DNA of 64,000 nucleotides from Pseudomonadota bacterium (lineage in GTDB: Bacteria > Pseudomonadota > Gammaproteobacteria > Burkholderiales > Methylophilaceae). The stretch covers positions 496,001 to 560,000 of the forward strand of contig JAKOVB010000089.1 in the NCBI GenBank assembly GCA_029782295.1, read 5' to 3'. Within the stretch, counting starts at the first letter, position 1, and each line of letters begins with the position of its first letter. A program made the translations under genes and the position numbers. Shown in pieces: positions 39,307 through 47,572 of this stretch. The notes under the pieces were generated by a model. The model saw only the letters and a list, made by a program, of their open reading frames with translations, had not been told where the DNA came from and made no database searches.

Positions 39307-39624
39307 TCAGACCTGCATGTTCATGATGTCCTGGTAGGCCGTCACCAGCTTGTTGCGGACCTGCACCATGGTTTGAAAGGACAGATTGGCTTTTTGCAGA
39401 TTGATCATGACATCCTGGATATTGGCATCCGGCTGGCCAAGCTGGAAAGCCTCCGCCAGCTTGTCAGCACCCTGCTGGGCATTATTGACCTCGTTGACCG
39501 CCCCTTTGAGGATGTCGGCAAAATTTGCCGCTCCCGCCTCAGCTGCCGGCGCGTTATTGCCGGCCGCCAGTGCGGACGTCGCGTTGAGCTGACTGAGTAG
39601 CTGATCAATGCCTTTGGTGTCCAT
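39307..39624 (-). CDS. fliE: Flagellar hook-basal body complex protein FliE
   Basis: 105 aa. It links the MS ring to the rod. The C-terminal half has the conserved pattern ANFADILKGAVNEVNNAQQG, PDANIQDVMINLQKANLSFQ and VRNKLVTAYQDIMNMQV. A small N-terminal Ala-rich segment is typical. It is the first gene of the cluster and is preceded by a near-consensus sigma-54 promoter. Confidence 0.96.
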   Translation of the reverse strand: MDTKGIDQLLSQLNATSALAAGNNAPAAEAGAANFADILKGAVNEVNNAQQGADKLAEAFQLGQPDANIQDVMINLQKANLSFQTMVQVRNKLVTAYQDIMNMQV

Positions 39625-39723
39625 GCCTGCCTCTTGCCATGCACCACACAGGTTGCGGGGTGCGAAACCATTATAGAACGTTAACGGAAAAACGCCAGCT
39701 CACTTGAACCTTGGCTGAATACT

Positions 39724-39740
39724 AGCAATTCACGTACCAG
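39724..39740 (-). promoter_or_regulatory. Sigma-54 promoter of the fliE cluster
   Basis: CTGGTACG-TGAA-TTGCT on the minus strand: GG (complement of 39737-39738) and GC (complement of 39725-39726) are exactly 10 nt apart, and nearly every base fits TGGCACG-N4-TTGCA. The start would be near 39713, about 90 nt upstream of fliE. A TATAAT hexamer nearer the gene (39670-39675) has no good -35. Confidence 0.8.
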
Positions 39741-39803
39741 CTTGCGGACGACCTCAGGACGATGGCAATATGTCCTCATCGAAACCGCTTCAGGAATGCC
39801 TGC

Positions 39804-40169
39804 ATGACCACTCTCCAATTCCGTATCACGCTTTGCACCACCGCCATTGCCGCCTTATCCCTTTCCGGCTGCGAAAGCGTCAAGGTCTGGCCTTTTGATG
39901 GCAAGAACACGCCACCCCAGGCCCGTACCATCGCCAACGCCACAGAATACCAATGCACCGGCGGCAAGCGATTCCACGTGCGCAACGTCGACAACGGCGC
40001 TGCGATGTGGCTGATCTATCCCGATCGCGAAGTCAGCCTGCCAAAGGCAGCCAGCGGCAGCAGCCGCTACACCAACGGTGTTGCCGTACTCGAGATCAAC
40101 GGCAACGAAGCCTCCCTTTCCGACGGGCCGACGATCAATTACACCGGCTGCAAGGCCGCCGGAAAATAA
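39804..40169 (+). CDS. MliC-like lipoprotein (c-type lysozyme inhibitor family)
   Basis: 121 aa from the ATG at 39804 (MTTLQFRITLCTTAIAAL), chosen because it begins a lipoprotein signal peptide with lipobox LSGC (Cys near residue 21). The mature part fits the MliC/COG3895 pattern: ATEYQCTGGKRFHVRNVDNG, then LPKAASGSSRYTNGVAVLEI and a final conserved Cys (NYTGCKAAGK) that can pair with the first. It would sit on the outer membrane and block c-type lysozyme. It lies between the divergent fliE promoter and the PilZ gene, and is not obviously flagellar. Confidence 0.75.
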   Translation: MTTLQFRITLCTTAIAALSLSGCESVKVWPFDGKNTPPQARTIANATEYQCTGGKRFHVRNVDNGAAMWLIYPDREVSLPKAASGSSRYTNGVAVLEINGNEASLSDGPTINYTGCKAAGK

Positions 40170-40191
40170 CCCGCCGCAAGCCGGATGCGAT

Positions 40192-40638
40192 ATGCTCGAG
40201 CGGCGTTTCATCCGGCACCCGACCAGCATCCCGATCACGGCTACCGCGGTAGACGGCACGCAACGATCCGACCCCTTGCCGGCACCGGCCTGCAACATAG
40301 GTGCCGGGGGGCTTTCATTTCTGTCTGAAAAAGAATTTGATGTCGGCAGCATCCAGCATCTCCGCATCCAGGCATTGCATCAACCATTTGACGTAGACGC
40401 ACGCGTGCTCTGGTGCCGAAAAGTGCCCGAAGGCGTGGAAACCGGCGTCGAATTCCTGTCCTGGGACGAGGCTTATCGCGCCCGCATGGTCGAACAGGTC
40501 TGCCATATCGAAGCCTATCGACGCCAGGTGTTGCAGGACGAAGGCCGTAAACTCGACAGCAACCAGGCCGCCATGGAATGGGTCAGGAAATTCGCCGCCG
40601 GCTTCCCGCCGGCAGACACATCCAACCAGACGGACTAG
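40192..40638 (+). CDS. PilZ-domain c-di-GMP receptor
   Basis: 148 aa from the ATG at 40192. The PilZ signature is ERRFIRHP (RxxxR) near residue 3-8, followed by NIGAGGLSFLSEKEFDVGS, where NxGxxG replaces the usual D/NxSxxG (Ser to Gly). The rest follows the beta-barrel pattern (IQALHQPFDVDARVLWCRKV, then GVETGVEFLSWDEAYRARMV). It probably binds cyclic di-GMP, though the substituted Ser may weaken binding. It sits 22 bp after the MliC-like gene and converges on fleR with a 4-bp overlap. Confidence 0.85.
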   Translation: MLERRFIRHPTSIPITATAVDGTQRSDPLPAPACNIGAGGLSFLSEKEFDVGSIQHLRIQALHQPFDVDARVLWCRKVPEGVETGVEFLSWDEAYRARMVEQVCHIEAYRRQVLQDEGRKLDSNQAAMEWVRKFAAGFPPADTSNQTD

Positions 40639-41981
40639 TCGCCGTCCGCCTCCCGATATTGTTGCAGCTTGTGCCGCAGGGTGCGTTCGCTCATCCCCAG
40701 CTTCTGCGCGGCCAGCTTGCGAGACCCGTTGACAGAAGCCAGCGTGGTCATGATGTGCGCCTTTTCCAGCGACTTGAGGTCATGCGCATCCTCTTGCGCT
40801 GCCGCAGGCTCTGCCGATGCATTCGCTGCTTCGACCGCCCTCGCCGGGACCAGCAGATGCAGATGCTCGGGCTTCACGGCACCCCCGGGCGCCAGAATGA
40901 CGGCACGCTGGATGATATTCTCCATTTCGCGGACGTTGCCGGGCCAGGCGTAATGCAGCAGCGCGCGCTCGGCTTCCGGCTCCAGGCGCATGCCGGGCCG
41001 CCCCATCGCCATCGCCATGTCCGCCAGGAAACGGCGCGCCAGTGGCAGAATGTCCTGTTGCCTTTCGCGCAGCGGAGCGATTTCCAGCGGGAACACGTTC
41101 AGCCGGTAATACAGGTCTTCTCGGAAGCGCCCCTGCGCCACTTCCGCACGCATGTCACGGTTGGTGGTGGCCACCACGCGGACATCCAGGGCGATCGCCT
41201 TGTTGCCGCCAACGCGCTCGACTTCCTTTTCCTGCAGCACGCGAAGCAGCTTGGCCTGCAAGGCCAGCGGCATTTCCGAAATCTCGTCCAGCAACAGGGT
41301 TCCACCCTGCGCCTGCTCGAACTTGCCGGCCTGCGATTGCACGGCACCGGTGAAGGCCCCCTTTTCGTAGCCGAACATCGTTGCCTCCAGCAGATTATCC
41401 GGAATCGCAGCACAATTGACTGCAACGAACGGCTGTCCCGCACGCGGGGAATGGCGGTGAATGAAACGGGCCAGCACTTCCTTGCCGGTGCCGCTTTCAC
41501 CAGACACCAGGACCGTGGCCGGTGTTGCCGCCACGCGCAGCGCCATGGCGAACAACTCGTTGCTGCGCGGATCTTCCATCACTGCATCCGCGTGATCGCC
41601 GAAGCTGGCAGGCAACATGTAACGGGCAACTTGAGTGAGCAGGTCGTTGACCTCGAACGGCTTGACCAGGTAATTGCAGGCACCTTCCCGCATCGCCTCC
41701 ACCGCCTGCGTGATCACACCGTAGGCAGTCATCAACAGCACCGGCAGATGCGGCTGGCTGGCCTTGATTTCGTGCAGCAGGGCCAGCCCGTTCATATTAG
41801 GCATCTGCACGTCCGTGATGACCAGCCCGACGGCGTGCTTCTCGAGCATTTCCAAGGCGTGCCGACCGTCCGTTGCAGTCAGCACGCGGTAACGGGAAAG
41901 TTCCAGGGTATCGGACAGTGCCTCGCGCAGGTCCGGGTCGTCTTCGACAATCAGGATAGGTAGGGTCTTGGTGGTCGTCAT
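40635..41981 (-). CDS. fleR: Sigma-54-dependent response regulator FleR/FlrC
   Basis: 448 aa NtrC-type activator. Receiver domain (~7-120) with phosphoacceptor in [10 protein letters not shown] and the Lys in [13 protein letters not shown]+ domain with Walker [16 protein letters not shown], the sigma-54-contacting loop GAFTGA ([13 protein letters not shown]) and [16 protein letters not shown]-terminal Fis-type helix-turn-helix ([20 protein letters not shown]) completes it. FleR homologues switch on basal-body genes from sigma-54 promoters, and one such promoter precedes fliE 1 kb away. The start overlaps the fleS stop by 4 nt. Confidence 0.94.
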   Translation of the reverse strand: MTTTKTLPILIVEDDPDLREALSDTLELSRYRVLTATDGRHALEMLEKHAVGLVITDVQMPNMNGLALLHEIKASQPHLPVLLMTAYGVITQAVEAMREGACNYLVKPFEVNDLLTQVARYMLPASFGDHADAVMEDPRSNELFAMALRVAATPATVLVSGESGTGKEVLARFIHRHSPRAGQPFVAVNCAAIPDNLLEATMFGYEKGAFTGAVQSQAGKFEQAQGGTLLLDEISEMPLALQAKLLRVLQEKEVERVGGNKAIALDVRVVATTNRDMRAEVAQGRFREDLYYRLNVFPLEIAPLRERQQDILPLARRFLADMAMAMGRPGMRLEPEAERALLHYAWPGNVREMENIIQRAVILAPGGAVKPEHLHLLVPARAVEAANASAEPAAAQEDAHDLKSLEKAHIMTTLASVNGSRKLAAQKLGMSERTLRHKLQQYREADGD

Positions 41982-43144
41982 GATTCACAGAGAGGAAGCC
42001 GCAAGGTGAAAGTGCTCCCCTTGCCTTCCATGGATTGTACGGAAATTTCACCGCCGTGCATCTGGGTCACTTCTCGCACGATGGCCAGCCCCAGACCGGT
42101 CCCCTCGGTGCGGGTTGTGAAGAAAGGCTCGAACAGACGATCCTGCACGCCTTGCGGGATCCCCTTGCCGCTATCCTCGACATGGAACACCGCCCGCCCC
42201 GCCTCAGTTTCGCAGACCAGGCCCACCCGCCCTCCGGGAGGCGTGGCCTGCATGGCGTTCGCCAGCAGATTCAGCAGGGCGCCGGACAACGCTTCACGAC
42301 TACCCAGCATAAAAGCTCCGGCGGAACGATCCTCTACTGAAAACGCCAGCCCGTGCTGGGCCATCTGCGGCTCCATGACCTGCTGCACCTCGGCCACCAG
42401 CATGGGAATCGCGATGCGCTCCTGCGCGCCCTTTCCGCCCCTCACGAAGATGAGCATATCCTTGATCAGGTGCTCCAGCGAATGCAATCGCGCGAGCGCC
42501 TTGTCGGCAAAACGGGCACGGTCTTCTTCAGGCAACTCACCGCGCAGATGCGAGGTGTACAGCAGAGCGGCGGCCAATGGCGTCCTCAACTGATGCGCCA
42601 GTCCGGCCACCATTTCCCCCATCGAGGACAGCCGCTTGTGGCGCTGCAACTGGTCCTGCATCTGGTAGGCCTCGGTCACATCCTGCATCAGCAGGATCTC
42701 GCCCCCCTGCTCCCCCAGGTGGCTGGAGGAGATCGCGACACGGCGCTCGTCCCCCTGAACCAGCCATTCATTGGGTGCGGTCGTGGGTGCCAGCCGGCTG
42801 CTGCCGATCTCCTTCCATGCCATGCCAACCAGCGGCTCGCCCAGCAGCAAGGCCGCCGCTGGGTTGGCTTCGGCTATCCGGCCAACCCCATCCAGCACCA
42901 CCACCCCCCCTGGCAACGCCTCCAGCAGGCGGGTCAGTCGCTGGGAAAGGTTAGCCTTCTGCTCCAGTTGATGACGCAGTTCCCCGTTCGCGACAGCCAG
43001 CTCCTGAGTCAATTGCTCGACCTGTCGCTGCAGGTCCATATAGGCACCCGTCAATTGCTCGGACATCTGATTGAACAGGTTGAATGCCTGTTGCAATTCT
43101 TCCGGCGAGGAAGGGGTATTGGGGTCTGGAGGGGCTATGGACAC
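41978..43144 (-). CDS. fleS: Cytosolic PAS sensor histidine kinase FleS/FlrB
   Basis: 388 aa, GTG start at 43144, no membrane segment. A coiled-coil N-terminus (~15-75), a PAS-like domain (ALPGGVVVLDGVGRIAEANP), a HisKA dimerisation helix with SSMGEMVAGLAHQLRTPLAA (phosphoacceptor His), and an ATPase domain with NLLANAMQATP, DSGKGIPQG and TGLGLAIV boxes. It is the partner kinase of FleR in the same transcript. Its stimulus in related systems is export-gate assembly rather than an external ligand. Confidence 0.92.
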   Translation of the reverse strand: MSIAPPDPNTPSSPEELQQAFNLFNQMSEQLTGAYMDLQRQVEQLTQELAVANGELRHQLEQKANLSQRLTRLLEALPGGVVVLDGVGRIAEANPAAALLLGEPLVGMAWKEIGSSRLAPTTAPNEWLVQGDERRVAISSSHLGEQGGEILLMQDVTEAYQMQDQLQRHKRLSSMGEMVAGLAHQLRTPLAAALLYTSHLRGELPEEDRARFADKALARLHSLEHLIKDMLIFVRGGKGAQERIAIPMLVAEVQQVMEPQMAQHGLAFSVEDRSAGAFMLGSREALSGALLNLLANAMQATPPGGRVGLVCETEAGRAVFHVEDSGKGIPQGVQDRLFEPFFTTRTEGTGLGLAIVREVTQMHGGEISVQSMEGKGSTFTLRLPLCES

Positions 43145-43247
43145 AGGGGTTTCGCGATGTTTGGCTACAATTTTCAGGTAGCCTCAAGTATAGTGCGAAT
43201 AGTGTAATCTATGGTTATGTAACACTTGGGATTTTTTGGGGAGAAAC

Positions 43248-44372
43248 ATGTTGTTCGGTAACAGCGCAAAAATTGCAGCACTCAACGACAAGGTGTCTGC
43301 GCTTGAAGACACCATTGCCAGCCTCCAGAATGAACGTGACGGAATGGCGATGCGAATCAATGGGTTGGAACAAGACAACGCCGCCCTCTCCGCCAAGAAC
43401 GACTTCTACATCGGTATTTTTCATGGCATGCAATCCTTCGGTGTGTCGTTCGGGGAGTTCCAGAAATCCCTGGTCAGCCTCGCCAACAGCCTGAAGGACG
43501 AGAAGGACAACGCACTGGACGCCTCCAGCACCTCCATCAACAGCCGCAGCGCCATCGAACAGATCACGCGCAACCTCATGCTGATGGCTCAAAAAACCCA
43601 GAACACGGCGAACAGCGTGGACCAGCTGAGCCAGCGTGCCGACCAGATCGGCGGCATCATCAAGCTGATCAAGGAAGTCGCCGACCAGACCAACCTGCTG
43701 GCCTTGAACGCCGCGATCGAAGCGGCCCGCGCCGGCGAACAGGGGCGCGGCTTTGCCGTGGTCGCCGACGAAGTACGCAAGCTCGCCGAGCGCACCGGCC
43801 AGGCTACCAATGAAATTTCCAGCCTGGTCAGCAGCATCCAGCAGGAAACCGGTCGAGCTCGCGACGAAATGATCAACAATGCCAGCGAGGCTGAACAGTT
43901 CAGCATGGAAGGCGACGCCGCCACGCAAAGCATGCAGGCCCTGCTCACCCTTTCCCACGAGATGGAAGGTGCCATCGCCGCCAGTGCCCTGCGCGGATTC
44001 GTTGAACTGGCCAAGGTCGACCACCTGATCTTCAAGTTCGAGGTTTACAAGGTCTTCATGGGTATTTCGGATAAAACCGGTAACGACTTCGCCGCCCACA
44101 CCTCCTGCCGCCTCGGCAAGTGGTACTACGAGGGCGACGGCAAGGACTGCTTCTCGCAGTTGCCCGGCTATCGTGAAATTGAGCCCCCTCACGTGGCGGT
44201 GCATCGGCACGGCAAGGCCGCCGTCGAATACTTCCACAGCCACAACTATGCGATGGCATTGGAAAACGTGGAAAAAATGGAAACCGCAAGCCTGGGTGTG
44301 CTGCAGGAACTTGACCACATGGCATCCAGTGCGGAACATGACCATTCATTGTTGTGCCATTCCGGTGCATAA
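43248..44372 (+). CDS. Cytosolic chemoreceptor with C-terminal CZB zinc-binding domain
   Basis: 374 aa from the ATG at 43248 with GGGGAG upstream. No transmembrane helix. An N-terminal coiled coil (~5-55) leads into a short methyl-accepting signalling domain with the hairpin tip [20 protein letters not shown] (~150). Residues ~245-370 form a chemoreceptor zinc-binding (CZB) domain with the ligands in [23 protein letters not shown] and [14 protein letters not shown] receptors of this layout sense zinc or oxidants such as HOCl, as TlpD does. It heads the chemotaxis run. Confidence 0.92.
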   Translation: MLFGNSAKIAALNDKVSALEDTIASLQNERDGMAMRINGLEQDNAALSAKNDFYIGIFHGMQSFGVSFGEFQKSLVSLANSLKDEKDNALDASSTSINSRSAIEQITRNLMLMAQKTQNTANSVDQLSQRADQIGGIIKLIKEVADQTNLLALNAAIEAARAGEQGRGFAVVADEVRKLAERTGQATNEISSLVSSIQQETGRARDEMINNASEAEQFSMEGDAATQSMQALLTLSHEMEGAIAASALRGFVELAKVDHLIFKFEVYKVFMGISDKTGNDFAAHTSCRLGKWYYEGDGKDCFSQLPGYREIEPPHVAVHRHGKAAVEYFHSHNYAMALENVEKMETASLGVLQELDHMASSAEHDHSLLCHSGA

Positions 44373-44412
44373 TTCCACTGTTTAAGGTTCCCCGTATCGG
44401 AGCGCAAGGAAT

Positions 44413-45369
44413 ATGTCTGAACTGTTAAAACGGATCGATGCCCGCACCAAGCTGGCCGGCTCCAACAAGCTGGAAATGCTGCTATTCTCGCTGGGCAAGG
44501 ACCAGCGCAGCGGCCGCGAGGAGACCTTCGGCATCAACGTTTTCAAGGTGCGCGAAGTCATGCGCGTCCCGGAAATCACCCGCGCACCCGACATGCCGGC
44601 CTCGGTAGAAGGCATGGTCAGCCTGCGAGGCGCGCTGGTTCCGGTCATCGACCTGATCAAGTATGTCGGCATCCAGAACGACAATCCGCCGCAAATCATG
44701 ATCGTGACCGAATACAACGGCCACACCCAAGGGTTTCTGGTGGAAAGTGTCGACACCATCCTGCGCGTCGACTGGTCCGCCATGAAAGTCCCGCCGGAAA
44801 TGCTGACCGTGCAGATGGGCGGCCTGATTACCGCCGTGACGGAACTCAAGGATGGCCGGATCGTCATGATGATGGACGTGGAGAAAATTCTCGCCGAGAC
44901 CTCCAGCTACGCCGATGACGCCACCATCGCCGCCCTCTCCCCGCTGAACCTGGGCGACAAGACCATTTTCTTCACCGACGACTCCGTGGTGGCCCGCAAG
45001 CAGATCCAGAAGACCCTGGAGGCACTCGGGATCAAGTACATGTTTGCCACCAACGGCAAGGAAGCCTGGCAGGAACTGCAAAAAGTCGCCGCCCGCGCAG
45101 ATGTGCTGCACCAGCCCGTGCGCGACTTCATCCAGCTAATCCTGACTGACGTCGAGATGCCGGAAATGGACGGTTACGTACTGACCCGCAACATCAAGAG
45201 CGACCAGCGTTTCTCCGGCGTTCCCGTGCTGATGCACTCATCGCTGTCGAGCGACGCCAACCAGCAGTTGGGCAAGTCCGTCGGCGTCGACGAGTACGTG
45301 CCAAAATTCGAGCCGATCAAACTGGCGGAAGTATTGTCCCGCCTGCTTTCAGCCACCAAATCCAATTAA
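44413..45369 (+). CDS. cheV: Chemotaxis protein CheV (CheW-receiver fusion), first copy
   Basis: 318 aa. CheW-like coupling domain (~15-160; ETFGINVFKVREVMRVPEIT, QGFLVESVDTILRVDW) and a receiver domain (~175-315) with LILTDVEMPEMDGYVL and VPKFEPIKL for Asp and Lys. It couples receptors to CheA and may act as a phosphate sink. It lies 40 bp after the CZB receptor, followed within 21 bp by a second cheV. A ~10-residue insert (RADVLHQPVRDF) lies before the phosphoacceptor strand. Confidence 0.95.
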   Translation: MSELLKRIDARTKLAGSNKLEMLLFSLGKDQRSGREETFGINVFKVREVMRVPEITRAPDMPASVEGMVSLRGALVPVIDLIKYVGIQNDNPPQIMIVTEYNGHTQGFLVESVDTILRVDWSAMKVPPEMLTVQMGGLITAVTELKDGRIVMMMDVEKILAETSSYADDATIAALSPLNLGDKTIFFTDDSVVARKQIQKTLEALGIKYMFATNGKEAWQELQKVAARADVLHQPVRDFIQLILTDVEMPEMDGYVLTRNIKSDQRFSGVPVLMHSSLSSDANQQLGKSVGVDEYVPKFEPIKLAEVLSRLLSATKSN

Positions 45370-45389
45370 GACCAAGGGATCCAGCGCAC

Positions 45390-46325
45390 ATGTCCGCCGA
45401 GAACAACGCAACGCTCCTCGATGCCATTGATGCCCGCACCAAGCTGGCCGGTTCCAACAAGATGGAAATCCTGCTCTTTTCCCTGGGCAGCCAGGAAATC
45501 TTCGGGATCAACGTATTCAAGGTACGCGAGGTCACCAACACCCCCAAGATCACCAAGACACCCAATGTGCCCAAAGGCGTGCAAGGGTTCATCTCGTTGC
45601 GCGGCAACATCATTCCGGTCATCGCGCTGAGCAATTTCATCAATGTTTCCGAATCTGCACGCTGCAGCGACCAGACGCTGATCGTGACCGAGTTCAACCG
45701 CCACACCCAGGGCTTCCTGGTAGACAGCGTGGATCGCATCATCCGCGTGGACTGGGACAGGGTGAAACCGCCTCAGGACATGCTGGCAGGCAACGAAGGG
45801 CTGATCACCGCCATTACCGAACTGCCGGATGGCCGACTGATCTCCATCCTGGATGTTGAACAACTGCTGGCCTCCACCATCGGTGAGGCGCCGATTCCTG
45901 AGCTGGCGCGTCTCAATGACGGTGCCGACCGATACATCTTTTTCGCTGACGACTCCCAAGTCGCACGCAAAAACATCGTTTCCGTGCTGGACCGCATGGG
46001 GATCAAGTACCAGCAGGCCAATAACGGCCTGGAGGCATGGGAAAAGCTCAAGAGTCTCGCCGCACGCTCGCAACAGGACGGCCGCCCGCTTTATGAATCG
46101 CTGCGCCTGATCCTGACTGATGCGGAAATGCCGGAAATGGACGGTTACGTACTGACCAAGAACATCAAGAGCGACCGCCGCTTCGATGGCATCCCCATCG
46201 TCATGCACTCGTCACTCTCGTCCCAGGCCAACAAGACCATGGGGCTCCAGGCTGGCGTCGATGCCTACGTGCCGAAGTTCGACCCGGTCATCCTGTCCGA
46301 AACCCTGAGACCTTTACTCGTTTAA
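45390..46325 (+). CDS. cheV: Chemotaxis protein CheV, second copy
   Basis: 311 aa with the same CheW-receiver architecture as the preceding gene: LLDAIDARTKLAGSNKMEIL, INVFKVREVTNTPKITKTPN, then LILTDAEMPEMDGYVLTKNI in which the phosphoacceptor Asp is kept. The copies match strongly at the N-terminus (DARTKLAGSNK) and around the receiver (EMPEMDGYVLT-NIKSD), so they are tandem paralogues rather than distant relatives. They differ around the receptor-contacting surface, suggesting different receptor classes. Confidence 0.95.
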   Translation: MSAENNATLLDAIDARTKLAGSNKMEILLFSLGSQEIFGINVFKVREVTNTPKITKTPNVPKGVQGFISLRGNIIPVIALSNFINVSESARCSDQTLIVTEFNRHTQGFLVDSVDRIIRVDWDRVKPPQDMLAGNEGLITAITELPDGRLISILDVEQLLASTIGEAPIPELARLNDGADRYIFFADDSQVARKNIVSVLDRMGIKYQQANNGLEAWEKLKSLAARSQQDGRPLYESLRLILTDAEMPEMDGYVLTKNIKSDRRFDGIPIVMHSSLSSQANKTMGLQAGVDAYVPKFDPVILSETLRPLLV

Positions 46326-46352
46326 TTCACATTGCAAGTCCTGGAGTCATGA

Positions 46353-46742
46353 ATGGCTGATAAAAACCTGAAATTTCTGATCGTGGACGATTTCTCGACC
46401 ATGCGTCGAATCGTGCGCAATCTGCTCAAGGAGCTTGGGTACACCAACGCAGACGAGGCAGAGGATGGCGTAGTCGCCCTGCAAAAACTGAAGGGTGGTA
46501 ATTTTCAGTTCGTCGTCAGTGACTGGAACATGCCCAACATGACCGGTATCGATCTGCTCCGCAACATTCGCGCCGATGCCGAACTCAAGCACCTGCCGGT
46601 GTTGATGGTCACCGCCGAGGCCAAGAAGGAAAACATCATCGAAGCCGCCCAGGCGGGTGCCAGCGGCTACGTCGTCAAGCCCTTCACAGCAGCCACGCTG
46701 GAAGAGAAACTGAACAAAGTCTTTGAAAAACATGGTCTGTAA
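46353..46742 (+). CDS. cheY: Chemotaxis response regulator CheY
   Basis: 129 aa single receiver domain. Acidic pair Asp12/Asp13 ([20 protein letters not shown]), phosphoacceptor Asp57 ([12 protein letters not shown]), Thr in [11 protein letters not shown] and Lys109 in YVVKPF are all intact, in the pattern of enterobacterial-type CheY. Phosphorylated CheY binds FliM, encoded in this window. It is 11 bp upstream of cheZ. Confidence 0.97.
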   Translation: MADKNLKFLIVDDFSTMRRIVRNLLKELGYTNADEAEDGVVALQKLKGGNFQFVVSDWNMPNMTGIDLLRNIRADAELKHLPVLMVTAEAKKENIIEAAQAGASGYVVKPFTAATLEEKLNKVFEKHGL

Positions 46743-46753
46743 GGAGATGATTC

Positions 46754-47527
46754 GTGAGCAATGAATCCGGCGATTCCGACGAACTCGAAGCGTTATTCGA
46801 CAGCATTCTGGAGGCCAACGCTGACAAGCCTGCAGCCGCCCCGGCAGCAGCCCCTGCCCCCGTTGTTGCAGAACCCGCCGTCGTACAGGCGGTTCCTGTC
46901 CTTGCAACCGCCACTCGTCAGGAAGGCGGCGAACTGTTTTCTCACATCGGGCAACTGACACGCGCCTTGCACGACACCATGCGCGAACTGGGTTACGACA
47001 AGACGCTGGAACGTGCTGTCGGCAAGATGCCGGACACCCGTGACCGCCTGAACTACATTTCCACCCTCACCGAGCAGGCTGCGGTCAAGACGCTGAACGC
47101 CGTCGAGGAGGCCAAGCCACTGCAGCAAAAGCTGGAAACAGAAGCAGCACAGCTTTCCGGACGCTGGCAGGAGTTGTTCGAGCGCAAACTGGACACCGAA
47201 CAGTTCAAGTCACTGGTCCATCAGACCAGGAACTACCTGAGCGACGTCCCGTTGAATACCAAAGCAACCAACGCCAAGCTGATGGACATCGTCGTGGCCC
47301 AGGACTACCAGGACCTGACCGGTCAGGTGTTGAAGAAGCTGTCGGATACGGTACAGCAGCTTGAGAATCAGCTGGTCGCCCTCCTGATCGAAAGCCTGCC
47401 TGACGACAAGAAAAAAGGCGTGGACAGCTCCCTGCTGAACGGCCCCGTCATCAATGCAGATGGCCGCTCTGACGTCGTGACCAGCCAGGCCCAGGTGGAC
47501 GAGCTGCTGGAAAGCCTGGGTTTCTGA
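46754..47527 (+). CDS. cheZ: CheY-phosphate phosphatase CheZ
   Basis: 257 aa, GTG start with AAGGAG 7 nt before. An Ala/Pro-rich N-terminal segment (~25-55) precedes the long four-helix-bundle region. The catalytic motif VVAQDYQDLTGQVLKKL contains the active Gln (DYQDLTGQ). The extreme C-terminus (AQVDELLESLGF) is the CheY-tethering helix. CheZ ends the CheY-P signal at the motor. Confidence 0.95.
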   Translation: MSNESGDSDELEALFDSILEANADKPAAAPAAAPAPVVAEPAVVQAVPVLATATRQEGGELFSHIGQLTRALHDTMRELGYDKTLERAVGKMPDTRDRLNYISTLTEQAAVKTLNAVEEAKPLQQKLETEAAQLSGRWQELFERKLDTEQFKSLVHQTRNYLSDVPLNTKATNAKLMDIVVAQDYQDLTGQVLKKLSDTVQQLENQLVALLIESLPDDKKKGVDSSLLNGPVINADGRSDVVTSQAQVDELLESLGF

Positions 47528-47572
47528 CGCGCTAGGTTTCTAAAGCAAAATTATCGAAGTTAAGGATTGAAC

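Noticed and set aside
37605-39326. A 573-codon plus-strand open frame under fliF
   Set aside because: Antisense to an unmistakable fliF; the translation is His/Gly/Leu-rich and shows no recognisable domain.
39670-39675. A TATAAT hexamer upstream of fliE as the main promoter
   Set aside because: No acceptable -35 at 16-18 nt (CTGGCG only), while a near-consensus sigma-54 element lies just upstream.
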